Part shown: piece after piece, positions 8,258 through 16,172 of the stretch
Layout: each line of letters starts with the position of its first letter
How positions within the stretch are numbered: the first letter of the stretch is position 1
Source of the DNA: Planctomycetota bacterium
Lineage (GTDB): Bacteria > Planctomycetota > SZUA-567 > H5-PLA8
Length of the DNA: 64,000 nt
NCBI GenBank assembly: GCA_027493525.1
Contig: JAOSKN010000002.1
Location: 1,158,288-1,222,287, forward strand
Direction of reading: 5' to 3'
Position numbers and translations under genes: made by a program
Notes under the pieces: generated by a model
What the model was told of the DNA's origin: nothing
The model's database searches: none
The model's input: the letters and a program-made list of their open reading frames with translations, nothing else

Positions 8258-10006
8258 TTACTTGCCGCCGCCCCACCAGACTTCGGCGAACTTCTCCAGG
8301 TTGGCGTAATCGTCGGCCCAGGTCGTGTACATCGCGCCGATCACGCCGGGCACGTCCCGGGCGGCTTCGAGCCACATCTCGTGGTTCTTCCGCACGTCTT
8401 CGTCGTAGTATCCGGCGATCATCTGCTTGTGCCCGCGGGCGGCGAAGTGCTGCAAGCCCGGGCGCGCGATCTTTCCGCCGCCCCACTTCATCACGATCAC
8501 GTTCGGATCGAGGCCCTCCCAGGACCCGGCGATGGTGTTGTTGACGAGGTAGAAGTCCTCGTGGGCATTGTGGTGCGGGTCGTACATGTCGGACCAGACG
8601 TAGACGGGCTTCCCGCCTCCGGTCTCGTTCGCGATTTCGTAGCAGCGCCGGATGTTGTGCGCCAGCAGTTCACCCGAGGTCTTGAACTTCTCGAGCTGCG
8701 CGGGCTCCCAGCCGGCGCAGCGGATCTCGTCGTGCGACATGAACCAGCCGTCGGGGTTGACGGACTCGATGGCCTTCTCGAGTTCCAGCTTGCACAGCTC
8801 GAAGACTTTGGGCTCGCTCATGCTGCAGTTCATCTGGCCCTGCATGACGATGGTGGCGTGATAGCCGGAGAAGAGGACCTTCTGGCCTTCCTTGATGCGC
8901 GAGTCCGCCGTGAGCTTGATGACGGGCGGCTCGTGGCGGGTGTCGTAGGTGCCGGGCCATTTGGCGCGCCCCAGCTTGGGATCCTCGACGCGCTCGAAGT
9001 CCTTGCCTTCCTCGTAGAGCGTGCCGTCCTCGCCGGCGAGCCGGATGGGCAGCGAGTCGCGTCGGAGCAGGTTAAGCGTGGGCGCGTCGTCGATGCGGCA
9101 GTCGTCGAACCAGAGCTTGCCCGTCTTGCCGCCCCATTGCCCGAGATAGACGCCGACCTCCTCGTTGTCGAGGCTGTTGAAGGTCACCGACGCTTCGACC
9201 CAGTCGCAGGTGAAGTCCCTGGCTCCATGCAGCCGCCGGAGTTCCCCGTCCGCCAGATAGGGGACGTACTGATGCTGCAAGGTCCGCTTGCCGGCCAGAA
9301 CCAGGAGCTTCACTTCGCCGGCGGTCAAGCGTTCGGCTTTGAGCCATACGCGAAGGCGGTATTGCGTCCAGGGCTTGACCTTGAGCTTCTGGTTGATCCG
9401 CCCGTGGCCGTGCGGGTTGACCTTGCCCACGTCTTCGAAGCGCAGCGCCGCCGCGCCGTGCTTGACGGTCTCGGTATCGATGAACGAGCCGGCCCCGATA
9501 TTGTCCTGAAAGCCGAAGCCCAGCGCGCGGTGGTCCTGGCGCTCTTCGAACGAGCCGTTCTTCAGCTCCGCGGTCTGCTGGGGCACGAGCGCGCCGCCCT
9601 GCGCAAGCAGCGGCGCATCCTTGACCGGCATGCCGTTGGCGAGATTCACGTCGTTGAAGAGCAGGCTCGAGGCGTACCCGAAGGGCATGACGCAGAGGTT
9701 CAGTTCCAGGCCCAGGTCCGTACACAACGCCCGCAGCTTCCGCGCGTTGGCCTTCCAGCGCTCGGCCGCGTCCAGGTTCCACCACGTAAACGTCTTGTAG
9801 TCGGTGAAGAGCACGCCGTTGTAGCCCGCGGCTTTGGCGCGCTTGAAGAGCGCTTCCAGCTTCGGCAGGTTCTCGTTGACGTAGAGATTCGAAGGGACAT
9901 AAACCCAGCGCTTCTGCCACTCGGGCTTCGCGGCTTCGCCGGCGCGCAAGCCCTTGGGAGACGCAAAGAACATGCCGAGCAGCAGGACGAGCAGAGCCTT
10001 TCGCAT
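8258..10006 (-). CDS. Secreted glycosidase-like TIM-barrel protein with inserted carbohydrate-binding domain
   Basis: 582 aa with a clear signal peptide (MRKALLVLLLGMFFASP). Residues ~30-145 read as the first half of a beta/alpha barrel (LEALFKRAKAAGYNGVLFTDYKTF). Residues ~165-310 look like a beta-sandwich carbohydrate-binding module (NGSFEE... then YRLRVWLKAERLTAGEVKLL). The remainder resumes the barrel and contains MSHDEIR, an Asp-Glu pair in the position used by GH20-like enzymes. A sequence family hit would be needed to name it. It is the first gene of a two-gene operon with the DUF4091 protein, which suggests both act on the same extracellular glycan. AGGAACG lies a little far (about 11 bases) before the ATG. 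Confidence 0.7.
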   Translation of the reverse strand: MRKALLVLLLGMFFASPKGLRAGEAAKPEWQKRWVYVPSNLYVNENLPKLEALFKRAKAAGYNGVLFTDYKTFTWWNLDAAERWKANARKLRALCTDLGLELNLCVMPFGYASSLLFNDVNLANGMPVKDAPLLAQGGALVPQQTAELKNGSFEERQDHRALGFGFQDNIGAGSFIDTETVKHGAAALRFEDVGKVNPHGHGRINQKLKVKPWTQYRLRVWLKAERLTAGEVKLLVLAGKRTLQHQYVPYLADGELRRLHGARDFTCDWVEASVTFNSLDNEEVGVYLGQWGGKTGKLWFDDCRIDDAPTLNLLRRDSLPIRLAGEDGTLYEEGKDFERVEDPKLGRAKWPGTYDTRHEPPVIKLTADSRIKEGQKVLFSGYHATIVMQGQMNCSMSEPKVFELCKLELEKAIESVNPDGWFMSHDEIRCAGWEPAQLEKFKTSGELLAHNIRRCYEIANETGGGKPVYVWSDMYDPHHNAHEDFYLVNNTIAGSWEGLDPNVIVMKWGGGKIARPGLQHFAARGHKQMIAGYYDEDVRKNHEMWLEAARDVPGVIGAMYTTWADDYANLEKFAEVWWGGGK

Positions 10007-10127
10007 GAGGTAGCGTTCCTGTTCCGTATCGCGAAATGCCTCGAATCCGCATGAATTGGAGGGCCGCGCCGGCCCCCTTATTCATCGCGGCGCCATACCA
10101 TTGTAGACCAGGCCAGACTTGAGCGTT

Positions 10128-10154
10128 CCGCCGGTAGCATACACCGCCCGGCGG
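10128..10154 (-). terminator. Hairpin after the electron-transfer operon, possible terminator
   Basis: CCGCCGG (10128-10134) and CCGGCGG (10148-10154) form a perfect 7-base inverted repeat four bases past the stop codon of the last gene of the flavinylation operon. There is no T-run after it on the minus strand, so it may be a weak terminator or a 3'-end protecting hairpin. Confidence 0.35.
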
Positions 10155-10157
10155 AAT

Positions 10158-12059
10158 TCATTTGAGGAAGTCGGGGAGATACTGGTCGGTGATGCCCTGC
10201 TGCCGCTCGAATTCCCGCTGCCGCTTCGCGCGCGCATCGGCTTCCATGCGGCGCAGATCGGCGTAGGAACCCTGCGTCAGGCGGTCCTCTTTGCCCGCGC
10301 CGGCCTCCACGACGATGGCGCTCATGGCCAGCAGGCCCTTGTCCTTCTTGTTGACGAGGTAGCAGCGCGTCTGGCACAGCCCGCAGCCGACGCACAGGTC
10401 GGGGTTCACGACCGGCGCGAGGTAGCCGGTATCGGGGACCGGGAAGCCGTCCTCGTCCACCTGCGTGTGAACCTGCATGTAGTCAATGGCCATGTAGCCG
10501 GCGGCCTTGCACTCCTGCACGCACAGGTCGCAGGCCTCGCGGTTGGCGTAGGGGAGGCAGGCCTGGGTATCGACGACGGCCAGCCCCATGCGGGCGTGGC
10601 GTTTCTCCTCGAGCGGCAGCGCGCGGATCGCGCCGGTGGGGCAGACTTGCCCGCAGTTGTTGCAACTCGACTCGCAGCCCGACCAGTCCGCGACGACCTC
10701 CGGCGTCCAGAGCCCTTCGAGGCCCTGCTTGAAGCCCATGGGCTGAAGCACGTTGTTGGGGCACGCTTTGAAGCACTCGCCGCAGCGGATGCAAAGCTGG
10801 AGGAACTGCGCCTCGGGGACGCTGCCCGGCGGGCGCACCGGCAGCGCCGCGCCCGGCCGGCCCAACTCCGCGCCGAAGGCGTGCTCCATGCCCAGCACCG
10901 TGAAGAGCGATGCGGCCGTCCCGGCCAGAAAGCCGCGACGGTCGAGCGGGATCTCGGCAGTGGGGGGCTCGTCTTCCTTCTTCAGGCTCGTCAGGTCCCA
11001 GCGATCCACGAATTTGATCGCGTGCGTGGGACAGACCCCGCCGCAGGACTGGCAGAGCGTGCAGTCGGCGGTGCGGGTGGTGAAATCGGCCTTGATCGCG
11101 TCGAAGGGGCAGATCTCCACGCATTTGTTGCAGTGGATGCAGCTCGATTCGACCTTCCGCTCCGCGGCGCGAAAGACGTTGAAGACCGAGAAAACCGCGC
11201 CCGACGGGCAGACGTAGCGGCACCAGAAGCGCTTGCGGAGCAGGCCGAGGCCCAGCACGCCGAGGAACAGGACGATCGAGAGGTAATGCCCCGCGTTCAG
11301 CGGCGGCACCTGGTGCCAGCCGCGCAGGAAGCCCATCTGCAGCGGCGCGAGGATGAACTGCAAACCGCGCGTGATCACCGGGATCGCGGCGAAGAACCCC
11401 GAGAGCAGCACGCCGCAGGCCGAGGCGGCCAGGATGCCCGCGAGGAGATAATACTTCAGGTGCACCCACCACCCGTCGCCTTGGAGCTTCGTCCGCTCCA
11501 CGCGCTTTCCGACGGACCAGTCGAAGAGGTCGATCAGCGTGCCCAGGGGGCAGAGGTAGCCGCAGAACCCGCGCGGGAAGATCAGGCAGACGGCCAGGAT
11601 GCCGGCCGCCCACGCCAGCGACCAGACCCAGGCTTTGCCGGCGAGCGCCGTCGAGAAGGCCACCAGCGGGTCGAGGATCAGGAAGAACTCGGCCTGCCCC
11701 CATTCCTTCGCCTCGCGGTCCTGCGCGTAATGGGCCGGCCAGACCGAGCCGTCGCCGAGCGCGACGATTCGCTCGGGATGCGGCGAGGCGGTGTACGGCC
11801 AGCAGACGTAGAAGAAAAAGACCAGGAAGAGGACGAAGCAGAGCGCCTGCACGCCGCGGCGCAGCGGCGCCGAGTACGTTACCGGGCCGATCTTCTTGAG
11901 CAGCCTGCGAACGAGGCCCGCGCGGGGCCTGAGCGGGTCGGAGAAGAGCGCGGCGGGCAGGAGTTTCCGCGCCAGGCGCGCGCAGCGGCCCGGCGCGCGC
12001 GGCGGCTGCCCTTTCTTGGGCCGGCGCAAGAAGGGAAGGAAAAGGTCGATGCGCAGCAT
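10158..12059 (-). CDS. NapH-NapG-like fusion polyferredoxin, membrane electron-transfer protein (copy 2)
   Basis: 633 aa. The N-terminal half resembles NapH/NosR-type quinol dehydrogenase membrane subunits: four or five membrane spans, the motif CGYLCPLG, the motif CRYVCPSGA, then two 4Fe-4S sites (CIHCNKCVEICP and CTLCQSCGGVCP). The C-terminal half resembles NapG/MauM: a twin-arginine-like segment (DRRGFLAGTAAS, about residue 373), a PPG linker, then more clusters (CIRCGECFKACP, CNNCGQVCP, CDLCVQECK, CVGCGLC). Normally NapH and NapG are separate. A role in passing electrons from quinol to an exported acceptor is inferred from these families and from the neighbours: a flavoprotein carrier gene ends 21 bases upstream, and ApbE starts the operon. 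The paralogue at 13461-15140 has the same layout. No strong ribosome site precedes the ATG, so coupling to the upstream gene is likely. Confidence 0.8.
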   Translation of the reverse strand: MLRIDLFLPFLRRPKKGQPPRAPGRCARLARKLLPAALFSDPLRPRAGLVRRLLKKIGPVTYSAPLRRGVQALCFVLFLVFFFYVCWPYTASPHPERIVALGDGSVWPAHYAQDREAKEWGQAEFFLILDPLVAFSTALAGKAWVWSLAWAAGILAVCLIFPRGFCGYLCPLGTLIDLFDWSVGKRVERTKLQGDGWWVHLKYYLLAGILAASACGVLLSGFFAAIPVITRGLQFILAPLQMGFLRGWHQVPPLNAGHYLSIVLFLGVLGLGLLRKRFWCRYVCPSGAVFSVFNVFRAAERKVESSCIHCNKCVEICPFDAIKADFTTRTADCTLCQSCGGVCPTHAIKFVDRWDLTSLKKEDEPPTAEIPLDRRGFLAGTAASLFTVLGMEHAFGAELGRPGAALPVRPPGSVPEAQFLQLCIRCGECFKACPNNVLQPMGFKQGLEGLWTPEVVADWSGCESSCNNCGQVCPTGAIRALPLEEKRHARMGLAVVDTQACLPYANREACDLCVQECKAAGYMAIDYMQVHTQVDEDGFPVPDTGYLAPVVNPDLCVGCGLCQTRCYLVNKKDKGLLAMSAIVVEAGAGKEDRLTQGSYADLRRMEADARAKRQREFERQQGITDQYLPDFLK

Positions 12060-12080
12060 GGGCTGGCGGCGTCCGCGCCG

Positions 12081-13436
12081 TTATTTCATGGCCTTGGCGA
12101 GCGCCTTCGCGGCGGCGTTAATGATGGCCTCGCTGGTGATCGTCGCCGAGGAGAAGGTGTCCACGCCTTTGACGCCCTGTTTCTCGACGATCTTCGCGGG
12201 GATCTCGTCGAGCGAGCCGTAGAACTGCTTGTCCTGGTGGCTGGTGATCTTCACGTCCTTGATGCGCGCGCCCTGCACGCTCACGGCCACCGTGAGGGGG
12301 CCGGAGTAGCTCGAACTGGTGTCCGTGTAAGCGCCGTCGGGGATGCGCTTGAGATCCAGCAGCTCGAAGACCTTGACCGCGTCGAGACTGGACTGCGCGC
12401 GTTCCTTGGTCTGCTTGTTGTCGCGCGTGACCTGCGTGGCGCTCAGGGACTTCTGGTAATACGCCAGGGCCTCCGGGTAGCGCCCGGCCAGCCGGCAGGC
12501 GTCGCCGGCCGCCAGGTAGGCGATATCGGCCTGGCCCGCCGCGGCCTTGCCCTCGGCCAGCTTCAGCGCGGTCTCCAGTTCGCCCAGGTCGGCCCAGAGC
12601 TTGATCACCTCTCCGTGCCGCGTCCGATCCGCGCCTTCCTTGTTCAGGATCTCGACGGCCAGGTCCTTGCAGCCCAGCCGGAAGTAGCAGTCGGCCAGGC
12701 CTTCGTGGCTCACGCCCGCCTTTTGCCACCAGAACGCCGCGCGCGCGTAGTCGCGCAGGAGGTTGTGGTACATCCCGCCCAGCGTGCGCATGCCGCGCTG
12801 GACCAGATCCTGGTCGTTCGAGTTCGTCGTCATCAGGTGCGTGATCAGGCGCACGCCCTGCTGCCACTTGGAAGGATTGGGATTGACGATGTCCCAGAGG
12901 TATTGCCCGACGTTCTTCTGGTTGTTCCAGCCGCCCTGCGCCTTGGCCGGCCAGCTCAGGTCGAGCGAATTCGGGTAATTGAGCTGGACCTGCTCCCACC
13001 ACGGCGGCGCGGCGCGGCCCGCCTGCTCGATCAGCGCCAGCACCTCGGCGCGGCTCTTGGCGTCCTTGCCTTTCTCCGCCGGCGCGGCTTGGGGCTCGGG
13101 CCTGGGCGGCGCGGCGGGTTTGGGCGGCGCGGCCGGTTCGGGCGCAGGCGGCTTGGCGGCCGGCTTGGGCGGATCGAGCTTCGGCCCCAGCGCGTTGAGC
13201 ACGCGGCGCTGCCCGCTCACCGTGACGGCGTGGATCTTGGACTTCTCGAAGCTCATCTGCGCGCCGCTGGCGAGGAACTCGATGGCGCTGTCGCTCTCCT
13301 TCACGACCTGTCCGCGCAGCTTCATGCCGCTGAGCATCTCGAGCGTGTCCTCGGCCCGCGCGGCGGGGCTCGAAGCGAGGCCCAGGCAGCAGGCGAGCAG
13401 GAGCGAACCGAGCGCGCAACGAGGCAGCCTGGACAT
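12081..13436 (-). CDS. Exported TPR protein with C-terminal FMN-binding domain (copy 2)
   Basis: 451 aa. A signal peptide is followed by a small beta region, a Pro/Ala-rich linker (about residues 80-120), a TPR-like helical repeat region (about 180-350, for example RYPEALAYYQKSL), and a C-terminal FMN_bind domain (from about 365, starting PDGAYTD). The acceptor motif for covalent flavinylation, Dxx(S/T)(G/S/A)AT, is present as DTFSSAT, placing the FMN on Thr432. ApbE, which makes this bond, starts the operon. The protein should therefore be a one- or two-electron carrier outside the membrane. The Pro-rich linker and TPR part may let it dock with the adjacent polyferredoxin or other partners. 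GAGGAGGTCCCC before the ATG at 13436 is a strong ribosome site. Confidence 0.82.
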   Translation of the reverse strand: MSRLPRCALGSLLLACCLGLASSPAARAEDTLEMLSGMKLRGQVVKESDSAIEFLASGAQMSFEKSKIHAVTVSGQRRVLNALGPKLDPPKPAAKPPAPEPAAPPKPAAPPRPEPQAAPAEKGKDAKSRAEVLALIEQAGRAAPPWWEQVQLNYPNSLDLSWPAKAQGGWNNQKNVGQYLWDIVNPNPSKWQQGVRLITHLMTTNSNDQDLVQRGMRTLGGMYHNLLRDYARAAFWWQKAGVSHEGLADCYFRLGCKDLAVEILNKEGADRTRHGEVIKLWADLGELETALKLAEGKAAAGQADIAYLAAGDACRLAGRYPEALAYYQKSLSATQVTRDNKQTKERAQSSLDAVKVFELLDLKRIPDGAYTDTSSSYSGPLTVAVSVQGARIKDVKITSHQDKQFYGSLDEIPAKIVEKQGVKGVDTFSSATITSEAIINAAAKALAKAMK

Positions 13437-13460
13437 GGGGACCTCCTCGGGCCGCGCGCG

Positions 13461-15140
13461 TCAGAGCGCCCGGCTCTCGTTTTCCGCGACCACCTTGATG
13501 GCGCGTTCCTCGAGCAAGGGCTCGAGTTTGACCAGCGCCGTATGGCAGCGGTATTCGCAGAGCCCGCAGCCGACGCACTTATCGGCGACCACGAAGGGCG
13601 CGAGGATCTTGCCCAGCTCTTCGAGTTCCACGGCCGAGTACAGGCCTTCCTCTTCGATCCCTTCGGGCACGGGCAGCTTGATCTCGCGCATCTGGATCGC
13701 GTCGTAGCCGGCGGCGGTGCATTCGTCGTAGCAGAGCTTGCAGTCGCGCAGCCCGGCATGCGGCAGGCAGGTCTTCTCGTCGACGAGGGCCAGGCCCATG
13801 CGGAACGTGCGCTTCTCTTCGATGGAAAGGGGCAGGATGGCGCCGGTGGGGCAGACCTGCGTGCAGAAGTTGCAGTCCTGGTGGCAGCCCGCATGCGAGA
13901 GGACGGCCACGGGCGTCCACAGCGCCTCCAGGCCGCCTTCCAGGCCCGCCGGCTGGAGCACGGGGCCGGGGCAGACCTTGAAGCACTCGCCGCAGCGGAT
14001 GCACAAGTCGTTGAAGCTTTCTTCGGCGACGCTGCCGGGCGGGCGCAGCAGCTTGCGCGAACCGGTAAAGGCGTCCAGCCATCCGCCGCGCAGGACCACC
14101 GCGCCGGCGACGCCCGCGGCTCCGGCGGCCAGGAAGGCGCGGCGCGAGGCGGGCTGCTCGTGGACCGGCGGGTCGTTCTCGATCTTCAGGTCCGTCAGGT
14201 TCCAGCGCGTGGTGAACTTGATCGCGTGGGTGGGGCAGACGCCTCCGCAACTCTGGCAGAAGGTGCAGTCGGCGGTGCGGGTGGTGAAGTCGGCCTTGAT
14301 CGCGTCGAAGGGGCAGATCTCCACGCACTTGTTGCAGTTGATGCAGCTCGATTCGACCTTCCGCTCCCCGACCCGGAAGACGTTGAAGACCGAGAAGACC
14401 GCCCCGGTGGGGCAGACGTAACGGCACCAGAAGCGCTTCTCCAGGAAGCCCAGCGCGAAGACGGCGGCGAAGAGCGCGAGGGAGAGGAAGTACGTCCAGC
14501 CCACCGGCGGCACCATGGCCCAGTTCTTCTGCAGGCCCAACTGGAGCGGCGCGAGGGCGAAGAGGCAGCCGCGGGTCAGGACCGGGATCGCGGCCAGGTA
14601 GCCAGACAGGAGCACCCCGCAGGCGGCGGCCGCCAGGATCCCCGCGAGCAGATAGTACTTCGTGTGCACCCAGGGCCCGGCGGCGGCGACCCGGAAGCGC
14701 TTGACGTGCCGTCCGACGGCCCAGTCGAACAGGTCGATGGCGGTGCCCAGCGGGCAAAGATAGCCGCAGAAGCCGCGCGGAAAGAAGAGGCAGAGGGCCA
14801 GCAGCCCCAGGGCCCACCAGAGCGCGACGTTCCACCAGCGCGCCGCCAGCGCCGTGGAGAAACCCAGCAGCGGGTCGAGCCAGAGGAAGAACTCGGCCGG
14901 CATGAATTCCTTGTCTTCGAAGAGGGTCGTGCTGAAGACGTCGCCGTAGGGCCAGGCCACCAGGAAGAAGAGGATCAGGAAGAGCGCCAGGCAGGCGGCC
15001 TGCACGGCGCGGCGGAACGGCGAGGCCCGCGTCGTCGCGCCGATCTTCGTGAGCGCGCGATGCAGCCGGCCCCGCCAGCCCTTGCGCTCGTTGGCCTTCA
15101 AGAAGGGAAAAAAGAGGTTCGCGTGCATCGGTCCGCGCAT
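13461..15140 (-). CDS. NapH-NapG-like fusion polyferredoxin, membrane electron-transfer protein (copy 1)
   Basis: 559 aa paralogue of the protein at 10158-12059, with the same order: short cytoplasmic N-terminus, membrane spans, CGYLCPLG, CRYVCPTGA, two 4Fe-4S sites (CINCNKCVEICP, CTFCQSCGGVCP), a twin-arginine-like segment (SRRAFLAAGAAG, about residue 332), a PPG linker and further clusters (CIRCGECFKVCP, CNFCTQVCP, CKLCYDECT, CVGCGLCEYRC). It is shorter than the other copy, mainly in the N-terminus and the C-terminal tail. It starts 20 bases after the first FMN-binding protein gene. GGCGGGAGC precedes the ATG at 15140; a second ATG at 15128 aligns better with the start of the paralogue and is a possible alternative. 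Function as in the paralogue, by inference. Confidence 0.8.
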   Translation of the reverse strand: MRGPMHANLFFPFLKANERKGWRGRLHRALTKIGATTRASPFRRAVQAACLALFLILFFLVAWPYGDVFSTTLFEDKEFMPAEFFLWLDPLLGFSTALAARWWNVALWWALGLLALCLFFPRGFCGYLCPLGTAIDLFDWAVGRHVKRFRVAAAGPWVHTKYYLLAGILAAAACGVLLSGYLAAIPVLTRGCLFALAPLQLGLQKNWAMVPPVGWTYFLSLALFAAVFALGFLEKRFWCRYVCPTGAVFSVFNVFRVGERKVESSCINCNKCVEICPFDAIKADFTTRTADCTFCQSCGGVCPTHAIKFTTRWNLTDLKIENDPPVHEQPASRRAFLAAGAAGVAGAVVLRGGWLDAFTGSRKLLRPPGSVAEESFNDLCIRCGECFKVCPGPVLQPAGLEGGLEALWTPVAVLSHAGCHQDCNFCTQVCPTGAILPLSIEEKRTFRMGLALVDEKTCLPHAGLRDCKLCYDECTAAGYDAIQMREIKLPVPEGIEEEGLYSAVELEELGKILAPFVVADKCVGCGLCEYRCHTALVKLEPLLEERAIKVVAENESRAL

Positions 15141-15160
15141 GCTCCCGCCTGAGCGGCCGT

Positions 15161-16135
15161 TCAGAGTCCCGCCTTGCGGAGCGCTTCCAGCGTCGAGGCC
15201 ACGATCGCGTCGGTGGTTACCGTCGCGGCGGTGATGTTATCCACCTGCAGGCTCTGCTTCTCGATGATCTTCGCCGGCAGGATGACGGTGGCGTTGTTGT
15301 CGATCTTCTCGGTGTGCTTGAGCTTGAGGTCGGCGATCTTGCCGCCCTTGACGACGACCGTCGCGTCGAGCGGCCCGGTGTACCCCTGCGCCGAGCCGGT
15401 GTAGGTGCCGTCCTTCAGGGTCGCCGTGGCCAGGGCCCTGGCGTCGAGGAGGTCCAGCTTCGCTTGCACCTTCGCGGCGTGGCGGTGCAGGAGATGCCCG
15501 CCGTACTTGGGCTTGGCTAAGGGGAAGAGCCGAGCCGCCTCCGCGAAGCTCTTGCGCGCATCCGCCGTCCGCCCCTGCTCCAGGTACAGATCGCCCAGGC
15601 GGCTGTGAAGCTCCGGCTCCAGGATGCCGCGTTCCTGGGGACTCTGCTTGGCGGCGACCTGCAAGGCGGACTGAAGCGTCTGGAAGGCCTTGTCGTAGGC
15701 GCCGTAGTGCATGTAGCAAGTGGCCAAGCTCTTGTAGACGTACAGCGGCTGCTTGCCCAGCGCGGCCTGTTCGGCGAGGTAGGCCTCGTGGGCCTTGACC
15801 GCCCAGTCGAACTCCGCGCCGAGCAGGAGGTACAGCGGCAGCTCGTGCCCGTCGCCGATGTCTTTCTTGTTGTAGTAGAGCCAAGTCAGCTTGATGGCCT
15901 GCCGGTTGCCGTCCTGGGTGCCCAGGCCGAGCAGGCGCCGGATCTCGAGGCGGCCTTCCTTCCAGGGCTTGGCGACGTCCCAGCTCGTCTGGGTGGTCGC
16001 GATCCAGTCCGGCGGAATCTTCAGCTTGGAGAGCGCTTGTTCCAGGGTGTTGGGCTTTGCCGCGGCGAGGACCCCGGGCGGCAGCGCCCACGTCCCGGCC
16101 ATGGCCAGCAGCAGCACGATTCGCGGCATGGGCAT
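15161..16135 (-). CDS. Exported TPR protein with C-terminal FMN-binding domain (copy 1)
   Basis: 324 aa. Signal peptide (IVLLLAMAGTWALPPG), a helical TPR-like region (residues ~85-215, for example LHSRLGDLYLEQGRTADARKSF), and a C-terminal FMN_bind domain (from about 238, DGTYTGS). The flavinylation motif is DNITAAT, placing FMN on Thr305, the same distance from the C-terminus (20 residues) as in the second copy. It lacks the Pro-rich linker of that copy. It follows apbE by 37 bases and precedes the polyferredoxin by 20. GAGGAGGAAG lies before the ATG at 16135; an in-frame ATG six bases later is also possible. Likely an exported flavin electron carrier; partner choice is inferred from gene order. 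Confidence 0.82.
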   Translation of the reverse strand: MPMPRIVLLLAMAGTWALPPGVLAAAKPNTLEQALSKLKIPPDWIATTQTSWDVAKPWKEGRLEIRRLLGLGTQDGNRQAIKLTWLYYNKKDIGDGHELPLYLLLGAEFDWAVKAHEAYLAEQAALGKQPLYVYKSLATCYMHYGAYDKAFQTLQSALQVAAKQSPQERGILEPELHSRLGDLYLEQGRTADARKSFAEAARLFPLAKPKYGGHLLHRHAAKVQAKLDLLDARALATATLKDGTYTGSAQGYTGPLDATVVVKGGKIADLKLKHTEKIDNNATVILPAKIIEKQSLQVDNITAATVTTDAIVASTLEALRKAGL

Positions 16136-16172
16136 CCCGCGCTTCCTCCTCGCATCGATTCCTGAATCCCGG

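Noticed and set aside
10119..15152. 1677-codon plus-strand open frame spanning the flavinylation cassette
   Set aside because: High-GC antisense shadow; the minus strand holds four clean genes with conserved Cys and FMN motifs.
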